Shown one piece after another: positions 40,459 through 49,475 of a DNA stretch of 64,000 nt. Within the stretch, counting starts at the first letter, position 1; each line of letters starts with the position of its first letter. The translations under genes and the position numbers were made by a program. A model generated the notes under the pieces. That model was not told the DNA's origin. It saw nothing but the letters and a program-made list of their open reading frames with translations, and did no database searches. The DNA comes from Microlunatus endophyticus (GTDB lineage Bacteria > Actinomycetota > Actinomycetes > Propionibacteriales > Propionibacteriaceae): positions 620,001-684,000 of the forward strand of contig NZ_BMMZ01000002.1 in assembly GCF_014646195.1 (NCBI RefSeq), given 5' to 3'.

Positions 40459-41073
40459 TCAGCCGGCGAGGTTGACGATGTAGAGGATCGCGCTGATGCC
40501 GCCGAGCACGATGCCCGCGATCGCGAACACCTTGCCCTTCTTGTTGTTCCGCTTGATGTCGGGCAGTGCACGGACGCTGAGGATGATCGGCAGGGCGGCG
40601 ATCACGACGATGCCGGAGAACAGGCTGATGCCGAGCACGATCAACGAGGCGACGAAACCGGCGATCGCCAGCCCGGACCACTTGCGCTCGCCGTTGGCGG
40701 GCAGACCGTAGGGCGCCACGCCGGGCTGGACGTACGGCACACCCGGCTGTCCGTATGCGGGCGGCTGTCCGTACGCCTGTTGCCCGTCGGGCTGCTGGGC
40801 GTAGGACTGTGGGGCGTAGGACTCTTGGGCATACGGCTGCTGCCCGTTCTGCTGGGGTTGGCCATACTGCTGCGGCTGCCCATACTGCTGCGGCTGCCCA
40901 TACTGCTGCGGCTGCTCGGGCTGGCCGTACTGCGGCGGCTGCCCGTACTGCTCGGGCTGGCCGTACTGCGGCGCCTGCTGCGGATCAGAACCAACTGGCG
41001 GTTGGGCCCACGGGCTGGCGCCTTCCGGCTGCGACGCCGGGCTACCGGTCCCGTACGCGTTCGATTCGCTCAT
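40459..41073 (-). CDS. DUF4190-like membrane protein with Gln/Tyr/Gly-rich N-terminus
   Basis: A 204-aa protein. Residues 1-125 are low-complexity and contain many QYGQP-type repeats; they are likely disordered and cytoplasmic. The C-terminal 75 residues hold two membrane helices (LAIAGFVASLIVLGISLFSG and VFAIAGIVLGGISAILYIV) separated by a basic loop DIKRNNKKGK, the DUF4190 layout. The repeat-rich tail could mediate weak multivalent binding. Function unknown. Confidence 0.78.
   Translation of the reverse strand: MSESNAYGTGSPASQPEGASPWAQPPVGSDPQQAPQYGQPEQYGQPPQYGQPEQPQQYGQPQQYGQPQQYGQPQQNGQQPYAQESYAPQSYAQQPDGQQAYGQPPAYGQPGVPYVQPGVAPYGLPANGERKWSGLAIAGFVASLIVLGISLFSGIVVIAALPIILSVRALPDIKRNNKKGKVFAIAGIVLGGISAILYIVNLAG
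40862..40925. repeat. 18-bp tandem repeat (QYGQPQ codons)
   Basis: Three near-identical copies of CATACTGCTGCGGCTGCC with degenerate flanking copies. They encode QYGQPQ on the minus strand. Confidence 0.75.
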
Positions 41074-41165
41074 TGCTCCCCTATAGGAATGACGTCGGAA
41101 AACCCCGACGGTTGAGGGTAGCGGAGAAACGGACCAGAAACGCGTCCGGGTGATCAGGTCCTGGG

Positions 41166-44054
41166 TCAGGAGCCCCCGAGCGCCTTGATCGCGGCATCGA
41201 CCGCAGCCTGGGCCTTCTTGTTCTCGGCCTGGTATTCGGCCAGATTCCCGGCCTTCAGCGCATCCTCGGCCGCCTGGAACGCTTTGTCCGCCGCTTCCAA
41301 CTGGCTGCGGGCTGCCTGCTCGTCCGCCGTCCCGGTCTGGGTGCCCTTGCCGCTGTCGCCCGAGTCACCGGTGCTGGTCGTCGGCGGCGACTCCTCCCCG
41401 GTACTGGCTCCGGCATTGCCCTTGAAGACCTGGTCGAGTGCCTCCTGCAAGGTCGTACCGATTCCAACCTCGGCACCGAACTTCACCACCACCGCACGCA
41501 GGATCGGGTATTGCCCGCCGCCGCTTCCCTGTTGCTGGGTGTAGATCGGCTGCACATAGATCAACCCGCCACCCAAAGGTAATGTCAACAGGTTGCCATA
41601 GGTGACCTTGATCGACGCCTGGGTGAAACTTCGCAGCAGGGTCGCGACATCCTCATTGGTGCGCATCGCGTTCGATGCCTGACCCGGCCCGTCGATCTGG
41701 CTCTGGGCAGGAACTCTCAAGATCGTGAACTGCCCGTAGTCCGGACTGGTCGGATCGGAGTTGACCGCCGCATAGGCGGCGATGTTCTGCCGGCCGTTGG
41801 GGACGTACACACTGGTCAGACTGAACGACCCGGTGCTCTGACCCGGCATCCGGACCGTCAGGTAATAGGGCGGTTCCTTGGTGTTGTCGTTGGAATCCAC
41901 CGTCGGGTCATTCGGAATCGCCCACTGATCATTTCCGGCGAACCAGTCACTGGCATTGGTGACGTGATAGGTGGTGAGGATCTGCCGTTGCACCTTGTAC
42001 AGGTCCTGCGGGTACCGGAAGTGCTTCATCAGGTCGGCGCTGATGTCGGACTTCGGCAGAACCGTGCCGGGGAAGGCCTTCTCCCAGGTCTTCAGCACCG
42101 GATCGTTCTCGTCCCAGGCGTACAGCTTGACGCTGCCGTCATAGGCGTCGACGACGGCCTTCACCGAATTGCGCATGTAGTTGATCATGGTGTCCGGCTG
42201 GGCACCGATGGTGTTGATCCGGGTCCGGGTGTCGCTGGTCGCGTCCTGCAAGGAGACCCGCTGGCTGTTGGGATAGCTGTCCGACGTCGTGTAACCGTCG
42301 ACGATCCAGACCACCCGGCCGTCGACGACCGCCGGATAGGCGTCGCGGTCGACGGTCAGCCACGGAGCCACCTTCTCGACCATCTCCTTGGGGTCACGGT
42401 CGTAGAGGATCTTCACGTTGTCACCGCGGGTGCGGTTGGAGAGCAGGATGTTGGCGTCGAAGTACTTCAGCGCATAGAGGATCCGGCGCCAGCCGTTGAG
42501 CTTGACGCCACCGCTGCCGTTGTAGGTGTTGTACTTCGGCCCGTTCCCGACGCCACCGGTCGGCGTGTCCAACTCCAGCGAGTTGCCGCTGGGCTTGGCC
42601 CCGACGATCGAGTAGTCGTTGCCGGAGTCGAACATCTCGCCGTAATAGATCCGCGACTGCTTCTCGTCCAGCGCACCGGTGGGAGGAAGATCGCTTTCGA
42701 TCCAGTCCGGCTCGCCCTGATCTCCGGCCTTGCTGCCGTACGCCGCCACCAGACCGTAGCCATGGGTGTAGACGGTGTGCAGCAGATTCCAGTTCGGATT
42801 CTGGATCCCGCTCATGTTGAGCTCGCGCGCCGCTACCACGGTGTCGGTGTCGGTCGAGCTCCCGTTGAGCTGGTAGCGGTCCACGTCCAGTTCACTCGGG
42901 AACTGGTAGTAGCCCTTGACCTGTTGCAACTGCTCGAAGGACTGCACGACCTTGGCCGGGTCCATCAAGCGGATGCTCGGCAGCACCGACGCGTCCTGTT
43001 TCAACTGCCCCGCCGTGGCCGTGGTCTTGGCGTTGTAGTTGATCTCCTTGGTGTCGGTCAGGCCGTACGCCGCCCGGGTCGCGTTGATGTTCTGCTGGAT
43101 GTAGGTGCGTTCCTTGTCCGGCTCGTTCGGGCCTGCGGTGAAGCCCTGGACGATCGCCGGATACACCATGCCGAGGATGATCGCCGACATGATCATCAGC
43201 ACCAGACCGATGGTCGGCACCACCCAGCGGCGCAGCACGCCGTTGGCGAAGAACAGCACCGCACAGATCACAGCGATCACGGCCAGGATGGTCTGGGCAT
43301 TCACCGTCGCGTGATCAGTGGTGTAGCGCAGACCGGTGAAGCGCGGCCCATCGTTGATCTCCAGCCCGTAGCGGTCGAACCAGTACTGCACGCCGCGGAC
43401 CAGCACGGCCAGGCCGACCAGGATCGACAGGTGCGCCTGCGCAGCGGAGGTGCCGCCACGGCGCGGCGCGTTCAGCCGGATCGCGCCCAGCACGTAATGC
43501 ACGATCGCGGCGGCGATCGCACTCAGGATCAACGTGGTGAAGACGAAGGAGAGGATGTAGCGCAGCCAGGGATAGCCGAACACGAAGAACGAGACGTCGA
43601 TCCCGAATTTGGGATCCGTGGTACCGAACGGTGTCCGGTTGACCCAGGCGAGATAGGTCTGCGCCTGTCCGGTCGAGATGCCGCCGGCGAACAGGCCGGC
43701 GATCACGGCCAGCACCACCATCACGATGGTGAACCGCGATTCCAGCATCATCCGATAGCGCTCGAGCATCGGACTGGTGGCTGCCCCGCCTCGACTGCGC
43801 GGCCGCACCCGGTGGGCGATCGCCACGTTGGCCGCGACCACGGCCGCCATGATCAGCCCGAAGGAGACGAACAGGCCGATCCTCACCAGCAGCAGATGGG
43901 TGTAGACCGAGGAGTAACCGAGCGAGGCGAACCACAACCGATTCGTCCAGATGGTGGTGTAGATCGCCAGCACGACGATCAGTGCGGCGACGATGATCAG
44001 GAACGGCAGGACCGCGCTGCGCCGCCTGCCCAGGCGCAAGGTCGGGGTGCTCAC
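41166..44054 (-). CDS. UPF0182 family membrane protein
   Basis: A 962-aa protein. Seven hydrophobic segments are seen in the first 340 residues, then a large extracytoplasmic region with family blocks (NINATRAAYGL, RYGQFTILRVP-like SPDYGQFTILRVPAQSQIDG, TYGNLLTLPLGGGLIYVQPIY). The C-terminal tail (about 890-962) is a Ser/Thr/Gly linker and an Ala/Glu/Lys coiled coil ending IKALGGS. The family is conserved in Actinobacteria; function unknown. The GTG start overlaps the stop of the PPA1309-family gene by GTGA. A long antisense open frame here is an effect of GC bias. Confidence 0.92.
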   Translation of the reverse strand: MSTPTLRLGRRRSAVLPFLIIVAALIVVLAIYTTIWTNRLWFASLGYSSVYTHLLLVRIGLFVSFGLIMAAVVAANVAIAHRVRPRSRGGAATSPMLERYRMMLESRFTIVMVVLAVIAGLFAGGISTGQAQTYLAWVNRTPFGTTDPKFGIDVSFFVFGYPWLRYILSFVFTTLILSAIAAAIVHYVLGAIRLNAPRRGGTSAAQAHLSILVGLAVLVRGVQYWFDRYGLEINDGPRFTGLRYTTDHATVNAQTILAVIAVICAVLFFANGVLRRWVVPTIGLVLMIMSAIILGMVYPAIVQGFTAGPNEPDKERTYIQQNINATRAAYGLTDTKEINYNAKTTATAGQLKQDASVLPSIRLMDPAKVVQSFEQLQQVKGYYQFPSELDVDRYQLNGSSTDTDTVVAARELNMSGIQNPNWNLLHTVYTHGYGLVAAYGSKAGDQGEPDWIESDLPPTGALDEKQSRIYYGEMFDSGNDYSIVGAKPSGNSLELDTPTGGVGNGPKYNTYNGSGGVKLNGWRRILYALKYFDANILLSNRTRGDNVKILYDRDPKEMVEKVAPWLTVDRDAYPAVVDGRVVWIVDGYTTSDSYPNSQRVSLQDATSDTRTRINTIGAQPDTMINYMRNSVKAVVDAYDGSVKLYAWDENDPVLKTWEKAFPGTVLPKSDISADLMKHFRYPQDLYKVQRQILTTYHVTNASDWFAGNDQWAIPNDPTVDSNDNTKEPPYYLTVRMPGQSTGSFSLTSVYVPNGRQNIAAYAAVNSDPTSPDYGQFTILRVPAQSQIDGPGQASNAMRTNEDVATLLRSFTQASIKVTYGNLLTLPLGGGLIYVQPIYTQQQGSGGGQYPILRAVVVKFGAEVGIGTTLQEALDQVFKGNAGASTGEESPPTTSTGDSGDSGKGTQTGTADEQAARSQLEAADKAFQAAEDALKAGNLAEYQAENKKAQAAVDAAIKALGGS

Positions 44055-44680
44055 TGCTGCCCCTCCTGGTCGGACGCCGAATCCTCGGGATCGGTCAGCG
44101 TCTGGGCCAGCGCCTCGGTCAGCCCGGGCACGAGGTCCGGCGAGCCGAGCAGCTCATCGGGGTCATTGCGCAACCGAGCCACCCCGTGGGTGTTGCCGGC
44201 CCGGTCGACTCCCATCACCACCCGCAGCTCGAGGCGTTGCTCGTGCTGGGCGACGTACGCCGCGGCGAGCGCGGGATCATCCGGGATGTCGGCGTCGGCC
44301 CCGGACGGCAGGAAGGTGCTCTCCAGGCTCAGCGCGCAGCCGAAGACCGTCTCGGGCCAGAAGATCGTCGAGAGATCGGCCAGCAGGTCCTCACCGGGCC
44401 GGAACTGATCTTGCTCGACCGCGGTCAGCGCATCCGGATGCCCGCCCTCGGCACTGCCCCGCAGCCCGAGCTGGGTGGCCAGCTGCGGCTCGGCGGCGAG
44501 CATCGAGTCGGTGTTGACCAGCGCGAAGAGCCGCGGCGCTTGGTCCCAGCCGGCCTGACCGATGTGGCGCTCCAGTTCGATCAGTGCGGCGGCCAGGGCG
44601 TCGGAGCCGTCCAGGATCTCCTCGCCGCCCTCACTGAGGGCCCGCGGCTGCTGGTCGGATGGTGTCTGATTCTCGCTCAT
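44051..44680 (-). CDS. PPA1309 family protein
   Basis: A 209-aa soluble protein. The block GWDQAPRLFALVNTDSMLA, the segment LSTIFWPETVFGCALSLEST and HEQRLELRVVMGVDRAG identify the actinobacterial PPA1309 family, normally found next to UPF0182 genes, as here. The upstream frame extends further but contains a repeat and no similarity, so the ATG at 44680 is used. Function unknown; the close coupling suggests a common process with the UPF0182 protein. Confidence 0.85.
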   Translation of the reverse strand: MSENQTPSDQQPRALSEGGEEILDGSDALAAALIELERHIGQAGWDQAPRLFALVNTDSMLAAEPQLATQLGLRGSAEGGHPDALTAVEQDQFRPGEDLLADLSTIFWPETVFGCALSLESTFLPSGADADIPDDPALAAAYVAQHEQRLELRVVMGVDRAGNTHGVARLRNDPDELLGSPDLVPGLTEALAQTLTDPEDSASDQEGQQ

Positions 44681-44709
44681 CGTCCTGTTCCGGTGATCCT
44701 GCTGCTTCG

Positions 44710-44754
44710 TTCTGGCTGTCGACGTTCGGGCTGTCGACGTTCTGCCTGTCGGGC
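44710..44754. repeat. 15-bp tandem repeat upstream of PPA1309 gene
   Basis: About three copies of TTCTGGCTGTCGACG with small changes lie in the 164-bp gap between the PPA1309-family gene and the protease gene. No other signal is seen in that gap. Confidence 0.65.
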
Positions 44755-44844
44755 AGAGGCTACCCGTGGGAACGAACGAGCCGTCGGATCCGTTACCGGT
44801 TGGCGCTGTCCAACCGTCGTTCGACGTCGTGGATCGGGCGGTCG

Positions 44845-45879
44845 TCAGCAGTGCGGCAGCGAGTGCGATCCCTTGTCCACGGCGTTGATGGCATCGATCG
44901 CGCTCTGCAGGCTGGTGACCTTGACCAGGGTCAGGTGGGTTCGTACGCCCGCAAGGTCGCCGCAATTGGGGGCGGGCACCAGGAAGACCGAGGCGCCGGC
45001 GTTCGACGCACCGGCGATCTTCTGTTGGATGCCGCCGATCGCGCCGACGTTTCCGGACGCGTCGATGGTGCCGGTGCCCGCGATCCGCCGGTCACCGGTC
45101 AGCGAGCCGGGGGTGATCTTGTCGTAGATCGCCAGGGAGAAGATCAGGCCCGCGCTCGGACCGCCGATCTGTTCGCCCAGGTCGAAGGAGATCCGGGGCG
45201 CGTACTCGAAGCCGTCGCCGATCGTGATGCCGGACAGGTCCGAACCGCCGGTGGAGGCGGAACTGTTGAAGCGCACCACTTTCGCCGTCCGGTCCCGGAT
45301 CACGTCGAAGATCAGTGTGCTGCCGGCGGTCCGGCCGCGGATAATATCGGTGGCCTGCTGGTTGCTGGTCACCTTGGTGCCGTTGATCGCGGTGATCAGG
45401 TCGCCGGGCTGCAGCTTGTTGTACGCCGCGCTTCCGACCGTCACCGACGCCACCGCGGGACGCTGGGTGACCGGTTGCCCTGCCGCCCGGAGAGCGGCCA
45501 CCACCGCGTTGCTCTGGGACGTCTCCATCATCACCCGGCTCTCGCTGTTGACCTGGTCGGCGGTCTTTCCCGACGGGTAGATCGCCTCCCGTGGCAACGT
45601 GTCACGGTGCGGCAGCCAATAGGACAGCAACGCCTCCGGCAACGAGAGCCGCGCATCGGCGCGGGTCTCGGAGACGGTCGTCAGGTCAAGCTGTCCCCGG
45701 CTGGGATAGGTGGTGATTCCGCTGATGCTGATCACCGGGGTGTTGTTGACCTTGCCGAGGGTGTCGGTGACCGATCCCGGCGTCCAGCTGACGTACGGGA
45801 CCGGCAGCACGACCAGGCCGACCGCGGTGAGTACGAAGGCGACGGCTGCGACGAATGCGGTCCAGGTCTGCCGGGTCAT
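44845..45879 (-). CDS. PDZ-containing Lon-like (S16) membrane protease
   Basis: A 344-aa protein. One N-terminal membrane helix (FVAAVAFVLTAVGLVVLPV) anchors it outside. A PDZ domain follows (VGSAAYNKLQPGDLITAING, about 145-165), then a Lon-type proteolytic domain with the Ser-Lys dyad: Ser in GGPSAGL and Lys in AIGGIQQKI. Actinobacterial members lie next to UPF0182 genes (as Rv3194c in M. tuberculosis). It overlaps the MoaE gene by ATGA. It likely cleaves or surveys exported proteins; substrates unknown. Confidence 0.9.
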   Translation of the reverse strand: MTRQTWTAFVAAVAFVLTAVGLVVLPVPYVSWTPGSVTDTLGKVNNTPVISISGITTYPSRGQLDLTTVSETRADARLSLPEALLSYWLPHRDTLPREAIYPSGKTADQVNSESRVMMETSQSNAVVAALRAAGQPVTQRPAVASVTVGSAAYNKLQPGDLITAINGTKVTSNQQATDIIRGRTAGSTLIFDVIRDRTAKVVRFNSSASTGGSDLSGITIGDGFEYAPRISFDLGEQIGGPSAGLIFSLAIYDKITPGSLTGDRRIAGTGTIDASGNVGAIGGIQQKIAGASNAGASVFLVPAPNCGDLAGVRTHLTLVKVTSLQSAIDAINAVDKGSHSLPHC

Positions 45880-46346
45880 GGCAGGCCGACCCACTCCGAG
45901 ACGCCGTCGAGGAAGGTCTGTTCCTTCCAGATCGGTACGCCACTCTTGAGCTCGTCGATCAACTGCCGGCAACTGGCGAACGCCTCGGCACGGTGCGCGG
46001 CGCCGACGGCGATCACCACGGCCAGGTCGCCGACCTCGAGGTGGCCGATCCGGTGTTCGACCGCGACGGCATGGACGCCCTCGACCGCGGCAGCGCGCTC
46101 CGCCACCTCGACCAGCCGGTCGGCAGCCGACGGGTGCGCGGTGTAGTCGAGCGCAACCACGCCGCGTTCGCCCGGGTCGGGATCCTGGAGCGTGCCGGAA
46201 TCCTGGAGCGTGGGGCGGTCGTGGTCGCGGACGGCGCCGATGAAGGTCACGATGCCGCCGACGGCCGGATCCGTGACCGCGGCGACCACCCGGTCCACGC
46301 TGAGCGGCTCGTCCAGCAGCCGGGCGGCACGCACCTTCTGTTGCAT
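45876..46346 (-). CDS. moaE: Molybdopterin synthase catalytic subunit
   Basis: A 156-aa MoaE. Conserved parts are GGIVTFIGAVRDHD (about 30-43), the substrate-binding HRIGHLEVGD, and SGVPIWKEQTF, containing the conserved Lys that bonds to precursor Z intermediates. MoaE with thiocarboxylated MoaD converts cPMP to molybdopterin. No other moa gene is near. A short insert with LQDSG/LQDPDPG lies between the first strand and LDYTAHPSAA. Overlap with the protease gene suggests co-transcription rather than functional linkage. Confidence 0.9.
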   Translation of the reverse strand: MQQKVRAARLLDEPLSVDRVVAAVTDPAVGGIVTFIGAVRDHDRPTLQDSGTLQDPDPGERGVVALDYTAHPSAADRLVEVAERAAAVEGVHAVAVEHRIGHLEVGDLAVVIAVGAAHRAEAFASCRQLIDELKSGVPIWKEQTFLDGVSEWVGLP

Positions 46347-46536
46347 GACTCGACCTTAATCGGTCGGCCGACTCCGCTGGGAGCGAACACGGCCGGGACC
46401 GCTTCGATCGAGTTGGGCAGGTGCGCTTCAATGGATCCTCAGGACTTGAGTCTGGTGGACTCAGGGCGCCTGGCAGGCGGGTGCGCAGAGTTCTGTGCAC
46501 CCGGAGATGACGAGCTATGCAACAGGAGCAGTGATC

Positions 46537-48162
46537 ATGGCTGACGATCCGCGACCCGACGACGAGGATCTGCCCGAGGACCCCCTGCCCGACACCGGCT
46601 CGTCCGACAGCGACCGCGATGCGCAGGGCAACGGTGGCCAGCAGGGCGACGGTGGCCAGCGTCCGCTCGGCCCGACCCCGGGCGAGCATTCCCCCGCCGC
46701 TCCCGGCAACGGGCCGATCGGGTTCGGGGGTGCGGGATTTGGCACGCCCGGCAATCAGAATCCCGGCCAGAATCCGTTCGAGGCGCTGTTCGGCGCCCTC
46801 GGCCAACCGGGTCAGCCCGGCGCCCAGGGCCAGGACATGAACGCGTTCTTCCAGCAGTTGCAGAACGCCTTCGCGATGTTCAGCGGCTCCGCCGGCATGT
46901 TCGGCGGCGCCGCGCCGGACGGCGGTGTCAACTGGGACCTCAGCAAGGACACCGCCCGCAAGACAGTTGCCGGCCTCGGACCGGATCCCACCCCGCACGA
47001 CGGTCAGCAGCGCGAGGTGCGTGAGGCGCTGTCGCTGGCCGAGACCTGGCTGGACGATGCCACCGGATTCCCACGTGCCGCCCGTACGGTGGCGGCCTGG
47101 AGCCGAGCCGACTGGGTCGAACGGACGATGCCGGTCTGGCAGCGGCTGATCGAACCGGTCGCCACCCACATCGCCGACGCGATGGAGGGCGCGATGTCAC
47201 TGGGCGGTGAGGACCACCCGGGACTGCCGCCGCAGATGCAGGGACTGGAGCAGATGCTGCGGCCGATGCTGCGCAACTCCGGGGCCAGCATGTTCGGCCT
47301 GCAGGTCGGACAAGCGCTCGGGCAGCTGGCGAGCGAGGTGGTCGGCAGCACCGACATCGGGCTGCCGCTCGCACCGGGCGGGCAACTGGCCATGCTGCCG
47401 ACCAATGTGGCGAAATTCGCCGAGGGCTTGGAGCAGTCCGGCTCCGACGTCCAGATCTACCTCGCCCTGCGTGAGGCCGCCCGGCTGCGACTGTACGGCT
47501 CTGCCCCGTGGCTGCAAGAGCAGATGTACGCGCTGATCGCCGAATACGCCCGCGGCATCACGATCGACACCTCGGCCCTCGAACAGGCCGTCGGCGAGAT
47601 CGACTCCGGCAACCTGGAGGACCTGTCCTCGGTGCTTGAGGGCGGCTTGTTCGAGCCGCAGAAGACTCCGGCACAGCAGGCGACGCTGGAACGGCTGGAG
47701 ACGATGCTGGCCCTGGTCGAGGGCTGGGTGGACGATGTCGTCGGACAGGCCACCGCCCGTTGGATGCCCGCAGCCGAAGCGATCGCGGAGATGGTGCGCC
47801 GTCAGCGTGCGACCGGCGGCCCGGCCGAGGCGACCTTCGCCACCCTGGTCGGACTGGAGTTGCGACCGCGTCGGCTGCGCGATGCGGCAAACCTTTGGGC
47901 CGCCGTACGGGCCGAACGCGGCGCCGATGGCCGGGACGCGATCTGGGCCCACCCGGACCTGTTGCCGGGTTCTGCCGATCTCGACGACCCGATCGGCTAT
48001 GCCAGGGGTGCGACCAAGTCCGATGCGGACGACGCCTTCGACGCGGCGCTGGCCGAGTTGCTCAAGGACAGCGACACGAAGGACAGCGACACGAAGCCGG
48101 GCGAGCAGGAGCCGGGCGAGCAGGAGCCGGGCGACGACGCACCGGGCGATCCCCGGGAGTGA
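46537..48162 (+). CDS. DUF2342 (F420-associated zincin-like) protein
   Basis: A 541-aa protein. An N-terminal acidic and then Gly/Gln/Asn/Pro-rich disordered part covers about 1-110. The DUF2342 domain (about 130-470) has WSRADWVERTMPVWQRLIEP, IGLPLAPGGQLAMLPTNV and the helix YLALREAARLRLYGSAPWLQ, followed by ALVEGWVDDVVGQA. Many members carry a His at the site reading REAAR here, and no HExxH is present, so metal binding is doubtful. AGGAG 9 nt upstream supports ATG 46537. The C-terminus ends in KDSDTK and GEQEP repeats. Corresponds by position to Rv3195 of M. tuberculosis. Confidence 0.83.
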   Translation: MADDPRPDDEDLPEDPLPDTGSSDSDRDAQGNGGQQGDGGQRPLGPTPGEHSPAAPGNGPIGFGGAGFGTPGNQNPGQNPFEALFGALGQPGQPGAQGQDMNAFFQQLQNAFAMFSGSAGMFGGAAPDGGVNWDLSKDTARKTVAGLGPDPTPHDGQQREVREALSLAETWLDDATGFPRAARTVAAWSRADWVERTMPVWQRLIEPVATHIADAMEGAMSLGGEDHPGLPPQMQGLEQMLRPMLRNSGASMFGLQVGQALGQLASEVVGSTDIGLPLAPGGQLAMLPTNVAKFAEGLEQSGSDVQIYLALREAARLRLYGSAPWLQEQMYALIAEYARGITIDTSALEQAVGEIDSGNLEDLSSVLEGGLFEPQKTPAQQATLERLETMLALVEGWVDDVVGQATARWMPAAEAIAEMVRRQRATGGPAEATFATLVGLELRPRRLRDAANLWAAVRAERGADGRDAIWAHPDLLPGSADLDDPIGYARGATKSDADDAFDAALAELLKDSDTKDSDTKPGEQEPGEQEPGDDAPGDPRE

Positions 48163-48713
48163 GTCGGCACCGCCTCACCGAATCGGCACGCGAAGTCCTG
48201 ACCACCTGGGATCCCCCGGATCGCGGACAGGCAGCGCTGCGGCGGCTCTACCGTGATCATCTCGACGACCGACCGGACGACGGCTGGGCCAGATCCAGCC
48301 CCGGCCGGCACCTGACCGCCAGCGCCATGATCATCTCGGCCGCCGGCGACCAGGTCCTGCTCACCCTGCATCGCAAGATCGGCCGCTGGCTGCAGACCGG
48401 CGGACATCTGGAGCCCGGTGATCGAGATCTGCCGTCCGCCGCACTCCGGGAAGCGACCGAGGAGTCCGGGCTGGCCGATCTCCGACTCGGACCGCTGCTG
48501 CTGTTGTCCCGGCATCAGGTGGTCTGTGGCCCGGCCACGCCGACGTTCCACCTGGACCTGCAGTTCCTGGCGGTCGCCGACGAGGTCACTCCGGCTGTCG
48601 TCTCCGACGAGTCCGACGACGTGCGCTGGTTCGCCTGCGATCAATTGCCCGAGGTCGACGACTCCGTACGGCAGCTGGTCGCAGCTGCCAGGGTGGCGGT
48701 CGCCGACCGGTAG
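48159..48713 (+). CDS. NUDIX hydrolase
   Basis: A 184-aa NUDIX protein. The Nudix box is GHLEPGDRDLPSAALREATE followed by ESG (about 90-113), with Asp instead of Glu at the first acidic position, as is common in actinobacterial members. It would hydrolyse a nucleoside diphosphate linked to another group; the substrate is unknown. The GTG start overlaps the stop of the DUF2342 gene (GTGA). Two preceding helices (TESAREVLTTWDPPD, QAALRRLYRDHL) form an N-terminal extension found in relatives. Confidence 0.87.
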   Translation: MSRHRLTESAREVLTTWDPPDRGQAALRRLYRDHLDDRPDDGWARSSPGRHLTASAMIISAAGDQVLLTLHRKIGRWLQTGGHLEPGDRDLPSAALREATEESGLADLRLGPLLLLSRHQVVCGPATPTFHLDLQFLAVADEVTPAVVSDESDDVRWFACDQLPEVDDSVRQLVAAARVAVADR

Positions 48714-48728
48714 TCGCCGTGCGCACAG

Positions 48729-49466
48729 TCAATGCCCGGTCCGCTCCTGCTCCACCCCGGTACTCCGGCTCCCCTCCGAAGCGAGGCCGGAGTACGGAGT
48801 TGAGGCATCCCGCCGCGTGCCACCGGCAAACGCGCCGGTGCCGGCACCCGGCCCGGACAGCAACAACCGGACGTTGTCCCAGCCCTCGAGCCCCGGGTCC
48901 AGCCGGTGTACCGATTCGGGCGTACGCATCCGGTGCCAGCCCGGTGTGTGCACGACGAGATTGCGACGCGGTGCCAACTCCTGCAGCCGGTCGTACGGAT
49001 CGGTGTCCAGGTCGAGGTCGCCGACGCGATCCCCGTCGAGCCAGGCCGGCCACGGCAGCCGTACGCCCAGGCCGGCCAGACCATCGCCTCCGCGCTCCGG
49101 TGACAGGGCGATATCCGCCCGCGACAAGGCCTTGGCGATCTTGGCGATGATCAGCTCGGGAAGATCGGGAACGTCGCCGGGCAGCATGATCAACTCCGCG
49201 AACCCTTGATCGACCATCCGCGCGGCCACCGCTCGGATCGACGCGACGTCGTCGGTGATCAGCAGATCCTGCGGCCAACGGATCTCTTCCAGACAAGGCG
49301 AATCCCCGACCAGACCGGCAGTGATCCCGGTCATGGTCGCCACCACCTCGTAGCTGTCTGCCAGGCAGGCATCGGCGTAGGCCACCGCTGCGATCCCGGG
49401 CGGCGGCACGGCCCGGCACGTCGACAACACCAGGGCGCAGCGGCCGCCGGACTCAGTGTTGACCAT
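48729..49466 (-). CDS. CofC/DUF2064-like nucleotidyltransferase-fold protein
   Basis: A 245-aa protein with a GT-A-like nucleotide-binding fold. ALVLSTCRAVPPPGIAAVAYADA stands in place of the usual first loop, LIMLPGDVPDLPELI is the typical DxD-like strand (PGDVP), and DLDLDTDPYDRLQEL resembles CofC/FbiD or DUF2064 proteins. The N-terminal Lys/Arg-rich activation loop of true nucleotidyltransferases is weak, so catalytic activity is uncertain. Possible links are to F420 (guanylyl/PEP transfer) or to a glycosyltransferase-like role. It converges with the NUDIX gene. Confidence 0.6.
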   Translation of the reverse strand: MVNTESGGRCALVLSTCRAVPPPGIAAVAYADACLADSYEVVATMTGITAGLVGDSPCLEEIRWPQDLLITDDVASIRAVAARMVDQGFAELIMLPGDVPDLPELIIAKIAKALSRADIALSPERGGDGLAGLGVRLPWPAWLDGDRVGDLDLDTDPYDRLQELAPRRNLVVHTPGWHRMRTPESVHRLDPGLEGWDNVRLLLSGPGAGTGAFAGGTRRDASTPYSGLASEGSRSTGVEQERTGH

Positions 49467-49475
49467 CGGCCACCA

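Noticed and set aside
40862-40925. Regularly spaced repeats that might suggest a CRISPR array.
   Set aside because: Copies are contiguous without spacers, in frame and encode QYGQPQ. The same applies to the tandem repeats at 22711, 44710 and 55245.
41964-44408. An open frame of 814 codons antisense to the UPF0182 gene.
   Set aside because: The product is rich in His, Arg, Asp and Gln with no family similarity, while the opposite strand encodes a full UPF0182 protein. Long antisense frames are expected at this GC content.
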